From Strongylocentrotus purpuratus (taxonomy: Eukaryota; Echinodermata; Echinoidea; Camarodonta; Strongylocentrotidae), in assembly GCF_000002235.5 (NCBI RefSeq), contig NW_022145594.1, positions 18,330,412-18,394,411 of the forward strand: DNA of 64,000 bases. The letters run 5' to 3'. The first letter of the stretch is position 1, and each line of letters begins with the position of its first letter. The notes beneath the pieces were generated by a model. It did not search any database and had not been told where the DNA came from. It saw only the letters and a program-made list of their open reading frames with translations. Both the position numbers and the translations under genes were made by a program. This document shows positions 21,481 through 33,796 of this stretch, piece by piece.

Positions 21481-24364
21481 AACAAGGAAACAGCATCTTC
21501 GTTTTTTATTAAAATTGATCATTTTGATGTATTGGCATTGGAATGAAAAGAAAAAAAAAGGATAGAGAAATGAAAAACAAAACAACACAAATACCGATAA
21601 TTTATTTATTTGTCAAATCTTTTCAAGATAACCATAAACAAAGTTTGAAACAAGCCATCGGGTCAACCAACAATATCGAACATGAACAATAAGGCGAACA
21701 AGATTCAACGCTCGTGTTTCTGTAATCTAATTAAATGATTCTATACACTCCAACCCAATTTCCTGAACGAAATGAATTGCAATTTTATCCCGACGAGGAC
21801 AAAAATCTTTATTAATTTCTAGTGTTTGTGAGCAGAACGAAGAGTATTGCTTTTGGCTTTTCACAACTGACGTAAACGATCGCTTTGAAAATGAAGTTGT
21901 TTTTACATCTCTCAGTGACAAAATAGACCATCTCTTTCTGTTAAAGGTTTGAAGATTTTATAGAAAAGAGAACACCCACAAACTTTGATTTGAAAACATG
22001 ATATACTTCATAATGTCATTGTGCTACTCAAGCTTTGAAAATAGGCCTACATGACAACATATTGATGATAGATAGACAAACCCTTATTGTGGTGAAAATG
22101 TTATGACATTTCTGACACATACTTCCTGGCTTTGATCGTACATCTGATTATTGTGTTTAGAACATATCACATTTTTGATTTAGCACGAAATTAGATTTAA
22201 TTTTCTAAAATATTCCCGGATGTCTTACTGCATTAAAAGGACACAATTTCAAATAAACTAAAGAGCATTATCATCAAAAATATCAGAGCACCTTTTTAGG
22301 AAAACAGGTCGATGACATTTCCTCGCAAGCTTGTTTTAGAGTGACATTTACAGTAAGAGACTTACTAACAGCCATTTACAGGATTGTAGTCGAAAAGAAT
22401 ATGGTACAAACATCCATTAACGATCTAAAGTGTATTTGATGTATAATATATATATATGAGATGGTAAAGTGTCGTCAAATAGCTCCACTTTAAATCCGAG
22501 CAAAAGGAGAAGGAAGATATAGTTCTGTGTTTGCATATAGTATGAGAAAACCACTTAAAAACTGAACAAAGTTGGACTATGGTAATGGTGGCCGAGGTTA
22601 AAATATAATATACTTAAAGTAGAGCCGTCAGACTCAATAATAACTTACCGATTTCCACCTTTTACTTGAAGGAGACACAACGTTCAAACGTTTGATCTCC
22701 CTTTATGTCAGCCAGCGTGTATCTATCTTTGAGCTTAGACAGGGCAGTCGTTTGACCCTTGGTTTAGTAGGAAGCAACCAAATTATTTGTTACATCACCT
22801 GAATAGAAACGAAATTAAAAGAGAAAACGGAGAAAGTCATCATTTTTCATGCGATCACTTGGTGAGAGAAGCTTCCCAGAAGCATTTGCGCAAAGGCTGA
22901 TAATGTAGTACGTATTAACATAATTTCACTCTCAGGTTTTAGAAAGCTGTAAATGACATGCACTGTACACAACGTCTGGTATGTACACACACGTGGCATG
23001 AAGGTTTGCTCCAAACATAGAAGCTTCGAGAGGGAATTTGAGAAGCACCTTTTTTTAAGGAGAGATTTCGACCATAATATTCCAGCAGACGGACTAATAA
23101 ATAATGGAATAAGGCACAAATAATTTTTTCGTCTTTGGCATAAAGAAAGGAAAAGGTTCAGTGTAAAAATGTCAACGGCAACAATTTCAGAGGTTAGAAT
23201 GTCAGATTTTTACACCTGGCATTTCAACCTCTGACATTTTTATCTTAAAAAAAAGAGAGTCAGGCTCTTTGTCCTTCCTTGAAACTTTCATTTGAATTAC
23301 CTAACTTCTAAATATACTCTTTTTCTTGCAGCAAACGGAAAACAAATATTTAGCCAAAACTAGTTCTGAGTATATCAATTGTAGCAAAACGAAAGGAGGC
23401 AAACACCCAAGAAGTTAATCTAGCCTCAGAATGGAAAAAACATGCTGGATGTGAACAAAAAATCAATCACAACAAAACAAACACAACAAATTTCCTAGTA
23501 ATATTGTTCGGTTACATACATTTTGATGACGTAGTTCCCAAAGCAACTAAATACTATCCTGCTGTTGTGCTTCAACGGAAAGATGTATTGACACTGAACA
23601 GATTGGGGGCAACACATCAAAGTTGACAATTTGTTCAACTTTTCGACTAAGCCTCTAGCAACGTATTACGTTTTCAGATATATGACGTTGTATCATCGCA
23701 GCGAAAAAATATTGTTGCCTTTTTGAAGAACTCTTAAGCATACTAAAAATAAGATATTCAGATGTTTGATGGGCAAGAGCTAGTAGAAGTATACAAATTA
23801 TACCGTCAACTGTCCTTGGCTGTGTTCGTTGGCAAGTACGAACAACTTGTTGGACGACTAACGGACATACTACGTTTTGAGAAGGTCATCCATTGTTAAA
23901 ATCTGGTCGTCGGTATGATTTTGAGTATCTTTCTTTTGGATTTTTGCTGCTGCCGTCACAAAAATTTAAGAAAATACATACTACGTGTTCCGTGCGCGCG
24001 CCGCCGTACATCGGAAGTGTGCAAGTCCCGGAAGCACTGAACTCTACGCTTAAAGGGAAAGTTGAGTTCTGTTGCAGAGGGCGCTACAAAAAATAATATT
24101 TTGTGAGATAATGAAAAAATGATTGTCAAATTTGAAAGAACATACAATTAAAATGACAAAATCATCTTTGTTTGATCAAAACGGTTCAGAGACAGCTGAA
24201 TTATCCATAAATAAAACTATTTCCAATATATTGTGTACCACCACAAATATTCGATAATTTGAAAAAGCCGTAGAAAAAAACGAAATAGCGCCTTTTACGT
24301 TGTATTTCAGCCAATGCCGATGTTTGCTTTTTTGCTGGATTGTTCGTGTTGGTTATATTACGTA
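21481..24364. other. Gene-poor intergenic region
   Basis: No supported gene. Minor structures are a short (TA)n at about 22446-22458 and an imperfect 18-bp stem-loop at about 23190-23236 (CAGAGGTTAGAATGTCAG against CTGGCATTTCAACCTCTG). No transposon ends or tRNA boxes were recognised. Confidence 0.35.
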
Positions 24365-24418
24365 CAACCATGGTTGTATTTTGAAATACATGGGCTGACT
24401 GCAGTCAGCCCATGTATT
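24365..24418. repeat. Two adjacent perfect palindromes
   Basis: ACAACCATGGTTGT (14 bp, 24365-24378) is followed six bases later by a perfect 34-bp palindrome at 24385-24418, centred on CTGACTGCAGTCAG with no loop. This could form a cruciform or be the core of a small fold-back element. Confidence 0.85.
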
Positions 24419-25889
24419 GTTATTGTTATTGTAAATTAATTAATTAATCAATGGTCACCGTATTTTTTGGAAAGTCAAGCTGAATTGGTGTGATCGTATT
24501 GGCTAAATTACACACATTTGGGGGTTTAAAATTACCTTCATAGCAATTTAAGGTCCTAAAAGGTCACTAGAAATGTCATAAATAAGAATAAGAGCAATAA
24601 CCATGCACTTTGAAGGCATTTGCGGCCTGAAAATAGAACTCAACTATCCATTTAAATGCCCGGCAGTGGCTCGAAGAGGCTACAGCCCGGCATTTTGCGC
24701 GTATTAGCAAAAGAGAAAATCACAACTCTCGAAGCAAGTCCTAGGAAGTTGAAAATCAAATCCATGTGATGGAATCTCTCGATGGCAAAGAAAAAGACAT
24801 GAAATAAAAAGAAAGATAGAAAAAAAGAAGATAAGGAGAAAGAGAAAAAAACCGCGACGCTCTTATCTAGAATACTCACCAGATAAAGAATGTGCAGCTA
24901 TCAAAGTATTTCATTATGATCGTTTCAATATTCACCTTTTCACTTATTACTGTTCAATCCTGTATTGGTAGAAAGCAGGTTCTGGAGATAACATTGTACT
25001 GTGGAAGTGTTATGGCCGTCACACATTGAACGCTTTTGACTGGTGTGGTCACTATCATTCGGCTGATGAAGTGACTGCGTTTGACAAGCCTCGTATTAAT
25101 TTAAAGGCTCTCTGGGATTTTTTTCTTCTCACCAGAACTCTCTGCTCTAACTGGCTAATAAGCAAAAAAACCTCATTAGTAAAGGTCAAAACCTTTTACG
25201 AATCGTGACACACGGTATAAGAAGAAATACAACGTTAGCCTTGTTATCATCATTAGTCGCATAATACATCCCGCTCTGAAATTCGATAATTAGACATAAT
25301 TCACTTTCAATGTTATTATAATGAAATCTGTGGTTGTAGAAAACACAATGTTATCTTTCATTTCTGTTTGCAAAGAGCATTATTATTAGATTGATTTATC
25401 ATTGTTCTAAATGGATTTTTTTTCCCAAGGAAAAATGATTGACTGACCATGCTTTTAAAAGCAGTATTTCCGTTCATGAGTAGTGATCTATATACAATGT
25501 CAGTGTGAAACAGATGGATGTTTGTTCATGAATAATCACCACGCTTTTTGTTTTGTAACGTGGTGTAGACGGACTAAACAAATACTGAAAAAAGTATTTT
25601 CTTCTATTGTCGGCGTTTTTTCTTCAATTTGAGGCGTTTTCGTGTTTGCATAAAAAAATTAAAACGAAGTCAATTAACCATTTGACAAGGCAGTCTTTTC
25701 AAAGAGATTTGTTATTGCTTTGTGATCTTAAGTGCTACAATGGCACAAACAATAATAGCAAACAAATTAAGAAAGAATATAAAAAAGAAGAAGTTTTACA
25801 GAAATATCACTAATTCTTGATAGATCGACGTATTTTGATTACATTTTAAAAATTGCATTGTGTTTTTTTAGTTCACAAAAGAAATTTTA
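24419..25889. other. Intergenic, nothing recognised
   Basis: AT-rich, with short ORFs only and no domain recognised. Confidence 0.35.
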
Positions 25890-26045
25890 TGAATAGGAAA
25901 AAAAAAGATATAAAAGAAAGAGTAAAATAAAAAAAATAAAGGAAGAAAGAAAAAAACAAAGAAGGATGAGGAGGAGGGGGAAAGAAAGAAGAAGAAGATG
26001 AAAAAAAAGAAGGAGAAAACGAAGAAGAAAACGAAGAACCTTCTC
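25890..26045. repeat. Purine-rich low-complexity tract
   Basis: A/G-only stretches (GAAGAAG, GGAGGAGGGGG). The minus-strand Phe/Ser-rich ORF here is a composition artefact. Confidence 0.8.
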
Positions 26046-26804
26046 CGAAAGAAAAGAAGCTTAAACCTAATGCCGCCCAATTAGTGAAATAAAATTCCGT
26101 ACTACGAATATTTTACAATGCTACCTTTTCACATCCTTGCTCAATGGATTATGAAGGAACAGGAAAGTTTTTCTTCAAGCAGGAGATCCTCGCTATCCCC
26201 GATTAAACTGGGCTCTTTTCCCATGTAACTGAAGATAAGAGAAACATGAAGTCCATCTGATAACTGTCAAAAAAATTGAGTAATCAAGATCAACCTTTCA
26301 CTGTATGTAAAGATCAGGGGATAGGATTTATCACAAGATACCTGTCAGGCCTGACTTTGTTGAGGAATAAATGATAGTCTTCTGACACACACACACACAC
26401 ACACAAAAAGAGTAATGCTGAAGATTTGTAATTTAGTCTGGCATTGATGTTGACGTAATCGAAAATATCACGAACGGCTTTATATTCTTTGCTGTAGTAC
26501 GTTTTCAATAAATCGTCAAAACAAACAGAGAAAAAAAAGAATGGGTAAATGTTTCAATTGAAATGAATTCCTGATGGAAATAGGGCACGGAAATTCAGGA
26601 AGTTATATAATTTATCTCCTGTAGAGTCGTTACAGGTTGTGTCCCCCTTACACATGAGAGCATATTTAACGTTATGTCTCGTGATTCAAGCAATTAAGAG
26701 TATAGAGGCAATATGTCATTGACAAAATAACACATTAAAAGTAGCCGTTTGTATAAACTCCGCTGCGCAAAATCCATTGCAAAGTCAATTTTGAAATATG
26801 GTCA
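26046..26804. other. Intergenic with a short (CA)n
   Basis: A (CA)n of about 20 bases lies at 26385-26405. Nothing else was recognised. Confidence 0.4.
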
Positions 26805-27335
26805 TATGGAGATGATGAGGACGATGATGACGACATCAACAACAACAATATTTGTGCTACTACTACTACTACTACTAATACTATTAATAACCAACAAATC
26901 CAATAAATATAACGGCACCTATGAAGACCGCAATAATTATGATATGACAAGATTGCATTTACTACTACTACTACTACTTCTACTTTTGCTATTACTACTA
27001 CTACTACTTCTACTACTACTACTACTACTACTACTACTAATACTACTAACGATATTAATAATAATAAGTACAATAATATTGATAATAACAATAATATAAT
27101 TAATAATAATACTACTACTTCTGCTACTAACAGTTATAATAATTAAAATAATATTGATGATGATAATAATATAAACAGTAATAATTGTAAACAGAATAAC
27201 AGCAACATTAATAATCACAACAATAATTTTAATGATGATAATAATATAAACAATAATAATGGTAAAAAGAACAACAACAATAATAATCACATTAATCATA
27301 TTAATACTGATACTAATCATGATACTCCCTTGGGA
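26805..27335. repeat. Trinucleotide microsatellite block (ACT, then AAT types)
   Basis: ACT triplets at about 26857-27050 pass into AAT/ACA-rich repeats to about 27335. The block abuts a SINE-like fragment, so part of it may have grown from that element's (ATT)n tail. ORFs on both strands are artefacts. Confidence 0.85.
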
Positions 27336-27500
27336 CCTACCTTGTCATGGGATTCAGGCTTGCCCGCACCTATTGAAAGCTCCGTTCCACCTCTTGGAGA
27401 GTAATCAAGCCAGGCGCCTCTTTCCTAGTCCCTCACAGCGCTCGACAAACCACAATAACTTTCATATCATACCGGGTAACCAATTAACACCTGGATAGAA
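27336..27500 (-). mobile_element. SINE-like fragment (shared family with 34.5 and 46.1 kb)
   Basis: GGATTCAGGCTTGCCCGCAC and the following AGCTCCGTTCCACCTC...CAAGCCAGGCGCC segment resemble the copies at 34.5-34.8 kb (same strand) and at 46.1 and 48.2 kb (opposite strand). The copy is diverged and truncated. Confidence 0.5.
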
Positions 27501-28984
27501 TGAAGGAACATAAATCAAATGACGTCCTCGAGGACATAAGTGCCGTGTCGGGAAACGATACCCCTGATCTTCGCATCTCCAGTCAATTGTTTTAAAAAAA
27601 ACCACAAGACCTAGACACCTCAACCTTTCGTGTGCTTTGTATTGATCGTCAGCAACAGTAGCCGGCATCTTTCACTCGACGAAAATCGATTATTTTTCAA
27701 AATGCGCTGTATCGAATTTCAAGCTAGATTTTCCGTGCGAAATGTGGAAATTTAACTTCCTCTTTCATTGGAGCGGAAATAGGTAATTGCTGTCTTCACA
27801 AGGCTAACACTTGCAGTTCGTTTGCGTAAAAAAGTTTAAACGAATCGGCACGATTTCGTTTCCACAATAGTTTCCTGATATATATATATATATATGTATA
27901 TATATTACCGATTACCTACGGAATCGCTACATAAACCGAACATGATTTCTATATGCAGTGCAATTAGGTATTTTAATTACCCATAAGCTTATATGATAGA
28001 TTATTAAAATACCATGGCGTGACTCAAGTAAAAGAACGCCCATCCAAACAAATATTTTTGATTAAAGAAGTGTAGAGTCTGCATAATTTTTTTTTAACCC
28101 ACAAGGTTAAAAGAAAAGCGTTATATGACGACGTACACAAGAGGTGACGTGGCCTCTCTTAAAGATATAGCAAGAAATATTTGTGTGGACAAAATGGAGA
28201 AAAATGGTTTTAAAAAACCACACGTTGTTGCGAAACCTTCAAACTTTAAAATATAGGATTCCATCGTAAACACTAGGCAATGTGACCACAGATGTTTCTG
28301 TTTTTCATTTGAAGTACTACCTAGTCAGTCGAAGATATTGATAATCGGATTAGTTTGCACATTGTGTTTACTTTACTCGAAAAAAACGGTGTACGAACGT
28401 CATTTTGACCTATTTTTCATATTACTAGGTCACTCATTTGGTGCTGGGTAGTGGTGTTTATTCAGCACAATGAGTAAATGAAACAAGTTTTATATGTGTT
28501 CAACGGGAAAATGATAATAGTGAGTTCTTGTATGGCGTCCTGACACTTCTGGCGCTCCAAATGTATTACTCTGGCTTCAGCATGGCTGCCATTACGGCGC
28601 TCTAGCATTTCAAATAATTAATTTCTGCCAGGTTCCTATTTACACTGTCGCTCATATAGTTGGAATATTTTTTTTACCGCAATTTATGGAATTATTTTGA
28701 CCAAGATTTATTCCTAATAGATCTAGATGATAATATACATTCTCAGATTTTATTGAACAATAATTTGCCAGTGTTTGTTTTGCGTGACTGCTAAAGCATG
28801 TGTATGCTACTATGCTTATCAACTACGGGACCTACGCCCTTAAGTCATAAATGACAGTAATGAGGTCCCCAACAGAAACAAAATCTTCTGTGTGCCCATG
28901 CCTTGAGCCATAGTGCATGGCCGTACAGAGGATTGTTTTAATGCGTTGGGGACCGGGGTAAAATGCATTGAATTATTGATAATT
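27501..28984. other. Intergenic with a (TA)n
   Basis: A (TA)n lies at about 27880-27906. No gene or transposon end was recognised. Confidence 0.35.
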
Positions 28985-28989
28985 TATTG

Positions 28990-29080
28990 CATACAGAGGG
29001 AGAGAGAAGGAGAGAGACAGAGATAAATGGGAGAGGGAGTGAGGAGGGGAGAGTTAGGTGAGGCGGGAGTAAAGCGGGAT

Positions 29081-29111
<31 letters not shown>

Positions 29112-29112
29112 A
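28990..29112. repeat. (GA)n-rich tract
   Basis: GA repeats with G-rich interruptions; the last 25-30 bases are pure GA. Confidence 0.85.
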
Positions 29113-29599
29113 CAAGCATCCCCAATTGACTCTTAAGACCTTTTTAAAAAGTTCATATAGGTAGCAAAAGCCGAGCAATTGCTGGTAAGAACGCATCGTT
29201 CCTCTTGCAACAAAAAGCTTCCAAATGACTAGCAATATCGTGCATGAATAGAAGGAATAAAGTTCCATCCGCAGGCATATTGTCAGATCATTTCTTGAAA
29301 ATCAAAGAAGCTTGCCTTTACTTGACATTTATTAATCAGTGAAGGTCAGACATTTTTGCTTCTTTCATTTTCTTTTCGATTTAAATACTTAACCGTAATT
29401 GCATGATTACAACAAGAAAGATAAAACAAAAGAATCCTGTTTGCCATATTTAAAGGCAGATTCATAAAATCATTTGGTAGGAACTTCTTGACTTTACAAA
29501 AACTTCTGTGTCCATTGTTTCAGTTTTCATATATTTCAATGTGCCTCGTCGCAAAATGTTGATGTACATATAAATATTAGGATGTGGTCGATCCGAGTC

Positions 29600-29770
29600 T
29601 TTATGAATAAATAATAACAAGTAAATAATATTGGATTCTTATATAGCGCGCGTTTCGACCTTGCAAGGTCCTCAAGGCGCTCCCACATTACCTGGCTATG
29701 CTAGCCTTGCTAGGGCTGCCGATTTCGACGCTCAATCCAATCGATTGTTCGCAAATTAAGCCCGTCATAG
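29600..29770 (-). mobile_element. SINE 3'-end fragment
   Basis: AATAATATTGGATTCTTATA then TAGCGCGCGTTTCGACC...CAAGGCGCTCCCACATTACC matches the TATATAGCGC...AAGCGCTTTAC module of the SINE tails near 34.55 and 62.69 kb. The AT-rich tail lies on the left, so the element reads on the minus strand. Confidence 0.5.
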
Positions 29771-30066
29771 TATAAATATAGAGGCACATGGGGTGGGAAT
29801 TACCATGCAATTTTACATAATACAATGACATCAAGAAGCATTGTAACGTATGACTTCAACTCTCTATTGTCAATGATTCGGTTAAATGCACAAAACCATG
29901 TCTAACACTACAGGTGTATTTGTCATAATTGGAATCTAGAGGCACATAGGGGTGGAAAATTATTCTGAAACAAAACTTACCTATCTTCCAAACGTTTCGA
30001 TGGTCAGAAGAGTGATCGTTATTACAATCCAATCCTTACACTTTAATCCAGTCGTAAATATCCATA

Positions 30067-30212
30067 CACGGGCCGCGTATGATAACAAGTTGCGATTGAT
30101 TCGAATTAATCGCAGCTTGAAAGTAATCACAACTCATATCTCTTAAGTACACAGTTGCGATTAATTTCAATTTGCGATTGATTTGACTAAATCGCAACTC
30201 TATACAATACAG
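30067..30212. mobile_element. Short MITE with inverted repeats
   Basis: The left end GGGCCGCGTATGATAACAAG followed by TTGCGATT pairs with the right end, whose reverse complement reads GGGCCCTGTATTGTATAGAG then TTGCGATT. GATTAATCGC-type blocks lie inside. Non-coding. Confidence 0.6.
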
Positions 30213-30844
30213 GGCCCAGATCAATACTGAAGTGCAGAAAAATGGCTAAAAATAAAAAGAGAAAAGGAAGACCACTTGACAGATCTTAATAGGTAAACAT
30301 TCAGTAGATGTTCAGGACATCGACCCGATTGGCAGAAATACCGTTCGCTTCTGCGTGGTTAACACAGATTATGCAAAGCATCACGCAAAAGTGGGTTCGG
30401 AATATTTTTCCAGAGACTTATCAAGTCTTTTCTTTGTGGGATAACCTTTAACAACAATGTGATTCAGTGTGCAATTGCAATGGAGTCCTGTTTTTTCGAT
30501 TGCATGAAGAAGTAAATATGTTTACACAGGTCGGAGGAAATGTTTCGACCGAGTTTAAATCCTCTATAGAAAGTTGACATGTCGGAAATTTGTTGACATT
30601 TCCAAGTTTTGTAATGAAACCTGACAATTTCATTGACATGCATGATAATGTAGAGTGTTCCATGATTGTCATCTAAGAAATGGGTATTCGCCCCTTTCAT
30701 GTGTAACAATTTATTCAAATGTATATAAGCACACAGTGGAACAAGATGCATAATAATAATACAAAAGATCACGTTCGCATGTAATACTAACGTTTTCACT
30801 GGTATCCAAATATCTGGCACATACGGGACACATAAGCTTATATA
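30213..30844. other. Intergenic, nothing recognised
   Basis: Two overlapping minus-strand ORFs (30448-30672 and 30464-30820) are open but show no domain, so neither was called. Confidence 0.35.
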
Positions 30845-30882
<38 letters not shown>

Positions 30883-30905
30883 CGTGCGTATGCGTGAGAG
30901 TGTGA
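30845..30905. repeat. (TG)n microsatellite
   Basis: TG dinucleotides with TGCG variants at the right end. Confidence 0.9.
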
Positions 30906-31134
30906 GTGTAATTCTTCTCTTTTCAATTTCTTATACTTCTTTCTTTCTTACCATTCCACTACATCATTGCTTTGTTGCGCTTGTATCATTGAGTCATTTT
31001 CGCTTCATAGCATATACTATATACATGTATATGGATCGTTGTAAGTTATAGTAAAAGCTTGGTAGAGTCTTTCACCAACAGAAAGTTATGCATTAACAGT
31101 ACTAAAAATATCAATGATGCATTTTTACCAAGTG

Positions 31135-31234
31135 AAAGAGAAAGAGAGAGATAGAGAGATAGAGAGATAGAGAGAGAGAGAGAGAAAGAGAGAGAAGGGG
31201 GGGGGGGGGGGAAGGGGGGAAGGGGGGGGGGGGG
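31135..31234. repeat. (GA)n followed by poly-G runs
   Basis: GA/GATA repeats end in two long G-runs broken by AA, in the same order as the tracts at 7.4 and 12.4 kb. Confidence 0.9.
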
Positions 31235-31382
31235 TAATGATGGGTTAAAAGAAAGAGTGGGTGAAGAAAGAGGTACCAGAAATCATTAATGTTACACACT
31301 GCTAATATAATTGATTCAGTCTGCCGATTCAAAATGGCTCGTTACTAGTCTGATGTCATTTGTCGTTATGCATCATTATACG

Positions 31383-31650
31383 TGGAGGTGCTGTAGTCGA
31401 GTGGATGCGTCGATCACAAGGTCCGCGGTTCGAGTCCCGCCGCCGCACTAATGTCCTTTCGGAAGACATTGATCTACATTTGCCACACTCCACCCAGGTG
31501 AAGTAAATGGGTACCTGGTAGGAATGTATTCCTTGAAATGCTAGATCGTCATATGGCAGCCGTGCTAAAGCTAGTGTAGTAAGGGGCCAGGAGGGTCAAA
31601 TCTGACTGACATGAGCGCTATAAAAGAACCCATTATTATTATTATTATTA
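31383..31650 (+). mobile_element. tRNA-derived SINE, full length
   Basis: The head carries pol III promoter boxes: an A-box-like CTGTAGTCGAGTGG near 31392 and a B box GGTTCGAGTCC at 31427. A tRNA-unrelated body follows (CACTCCACCCAGGTGAAGTA, AATGGGTACCTGGTAGGAAT), and the element ends in GCGCTATAAAAGAACCC plus (ATT)n. The tRNA-like head does not fold as a complete tRNA. Related copies sit at 32.6-32.9 kb (-) and 33.4 kb (+). Confidence 0.85.
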
Positions 31651-32576
31651 TGTAATGTAATTGGAACATAAAAGCAAACCATGTATTTGGCATTGTTTTT
31701 CCTTCCGCTTTATAATTATGTCTGTGTGTACGGGTGAATTTAGCGGGGGCGGGGTGAGGGGGAAATTAAGAATATAGGAAATTAATAATTTCAAGTATAG
31801 GTGTACCTGAAATGCGTTTCGTACTCTTCATCATAATTGTATACCATTTTGTTTATATACATATCTTCTTTTTGCGGAGAATACATGAATGAGTTATCAA
31901 ATTTAAAGGAAATTATGTAGTATCAAACGTTATATACATATATGAGATTGGTAAAAATAGAACTTCACGCACACATTATGAGATCTTTTGTGGTTTGGTA
32001 GACGTGATGGCCGTGACCCGCTAACACGATTCTTAAGATGACCTCTCGTGTTACTGCACAGTCTTCCGAATATAATTCAATTGAGTTACCTTGTTTTGAT
32101 AAGCATTTGTAACAATACTTGTATTGAGCAAGCCCAGACACAAGATGCTTTCAATCAACATTAACACTGGGCTTTACAAAACATAAAATAAATATTCATA
32201 CAAATCGATCGAATACAATTTGCACTGGTCGCACTAAATTTTACTGAAAATATAGAAACTTTATGTAAACACCAAGGAATATCATTCACTTCTGATTTAG
32301 CCCCCCACCCCTTAAAACACATAATACATTTTTACTTTGCAAGAAAAAATTCTGATGCCGAACGCCAAATGATATCTATATAAATAAATTTGCTTTACAC
32401 GGAATCATTTATTTGATTTCAACTTGTTTTTATATATTATGATTATTAAAAAGTATTGGAAAACATATATAATAGAAAAAAAGTTATATGATGCATACAA
32501 ATTGACAAAAGAATAATAATAAATTGCATTTTGTAAAATTAATATATTGAAAACAATAATACTAATATTCCGTTAT
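31651..32576. other. Intergenic, nothing recognised
   Basis: AT-rich spacer with no supported feature. Confidence 0.35.
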
Positions 32577-32935
32577 TGTGTAAGGCATATCGCATTGTGA
32601 TAAAACATCCTGATGCGCTTCCAAAGTGCTCTGGAAATTATTACCCCAAATAAAGCTCCAGCAGCCGTTATCAACACACAGTGCATCTTAATGAAGGATC
32701 CTACCAGGTACCCATTTACTTCACCAGGGTGGAGTGTGGCAAATTTAGATGATGAATGATAATAATTAAACGTTTTTGTATAGCGCTTATCACATAAGTT
32801 TTTAAATAACTTGGACATTGTTTGTATCGTCTTTTCAAAAGACGTAAGTGCTGTCACAGGGATTCGAACCCCAACCCCGTACCTTGTGGTTCACAGACCG
32901 GAGACTTTTCAACTGGACCACAATTATGTTAATTA
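32577..32935 (-). mobile_element. tRNA-derived SINE, minus strand
   Basis: Read on the minus strand, a tRNA-like head with the B box GGTTCGAATCC (near 32855) comes first. The same body as the 31.4 kb copy follows (CACTCCACCCTGGTGAAGTA, GGTACCTGGTAGG). A second GCGCTATA-type tail segment lies between head and body, which suggests a nested or rearranged copy. Confidence 0.75.
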
Positions 32936-33397
32936 ATGTATGCTGTTTTGTGCCAATCGGTACGCGTGTCAAAGGAAAATAAATGGGAACGTACCATACC
33001 TGTACATGCATTGCGAAGAAGCGAAATTTTCTTGACGGATGTGAACTAAATCAACAGGTAGTGCATTTGTCCATCTTAATCTACGACCAGATCGTTAAAG
33101 CTCCACATTTAGAACGTTAGAATAATTTGAGCTCAAAATTAAATTGATTCACTTGATTGATTCACTTGCAATTGTATTAAATATTTTCATGAGCCTTCAT
33201 AAATACAAATGGCACAGTGTTTCAAAAAATAGGAATAGGTAGAAAAATGACGCGTTCGTGCAACCTTGTCGACTACGTGGTTGCATTACAATTACAAGCT
33301 GCTGTCAAATAAGAACGCCTATAGTAAGTCAACCCTGTGAGTACTAACATTTTAAAATTTAATCCTGCTTCGAGTAAATCTGCTTAATTAATTTATC

Positions 33398-33560
33398 GTG
33401 GTGGTGTTGTGGTAGAGTGGTTCATTCACTTGACTCTCAAACTTAGTGAAGAGGGTTCGAATCCCAGCCCGGCACTAACGTCCTTTGGCAAGACATTGAT
33501 CCTCATTTGCCACTTTCCAACCAGGGGTAATACTCATGATAATAATTGCAGGGCAATAAT
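33398..33560 (+). mobile_element. tRNA-derived SINE, 5' part
   Basis: GTTGTGGTAGAGTGG (A box) and GGTTCGAATCCC (B box at about 33453) are followed by GGCAAGACATTGAT and CATTTGCCACTTTCCAACCA, which match the SINE body. The 3' part is lost after about 33560. Confidence 0.8.
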
Positions 33561-33720
33561 CGGAAAAAAGCTTAGATGCTCATGAGGCTTCTCTTGGTAA
33601 ACACATTTATCATTATAAATACGATGCAAGGTAAATACCATGAAACAGATATACTTTGTTCAACATCCTATGATTTTATAGCATAGATATTACACTTATA
33701 TAATAATCCATTCACATTAA

Positions 33721-33792
33721 CCCTTTTCTGACGGGAACCTGGTGGTCCCTGTCTTAAGCCTATATGACCTTTAAAATTCAGTAGTCAACGGG
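33721..33792. mobile_element. Very short piggyBac-like MITE
   Basis: The segment is flanked on both sides by TTAA (33717-33720 and 33793-33796), begins CCC and ends GGG. The terminal arms match in part (CCCTTTTCTGACG against CCCGTTGACTACTG). TTAA duplication with CCC/GGG ends is the piggyBac signature. At 72 bp it is non-coding. Confidence 0.5.
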
Positions 33793-33796
33793 TTAA

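Noticed and set aside
26735..27320. Val/Ile/Ser-rich ORFs on both strands
   Set aside because: Products of ACT and AAT triplet repeats.
31383..31455. Functional tRNA gene
   Set aside because: A and B boxes are present but the acceptor and anticodon stems do not form, and a SINE body with an (ATT)n tail follows.
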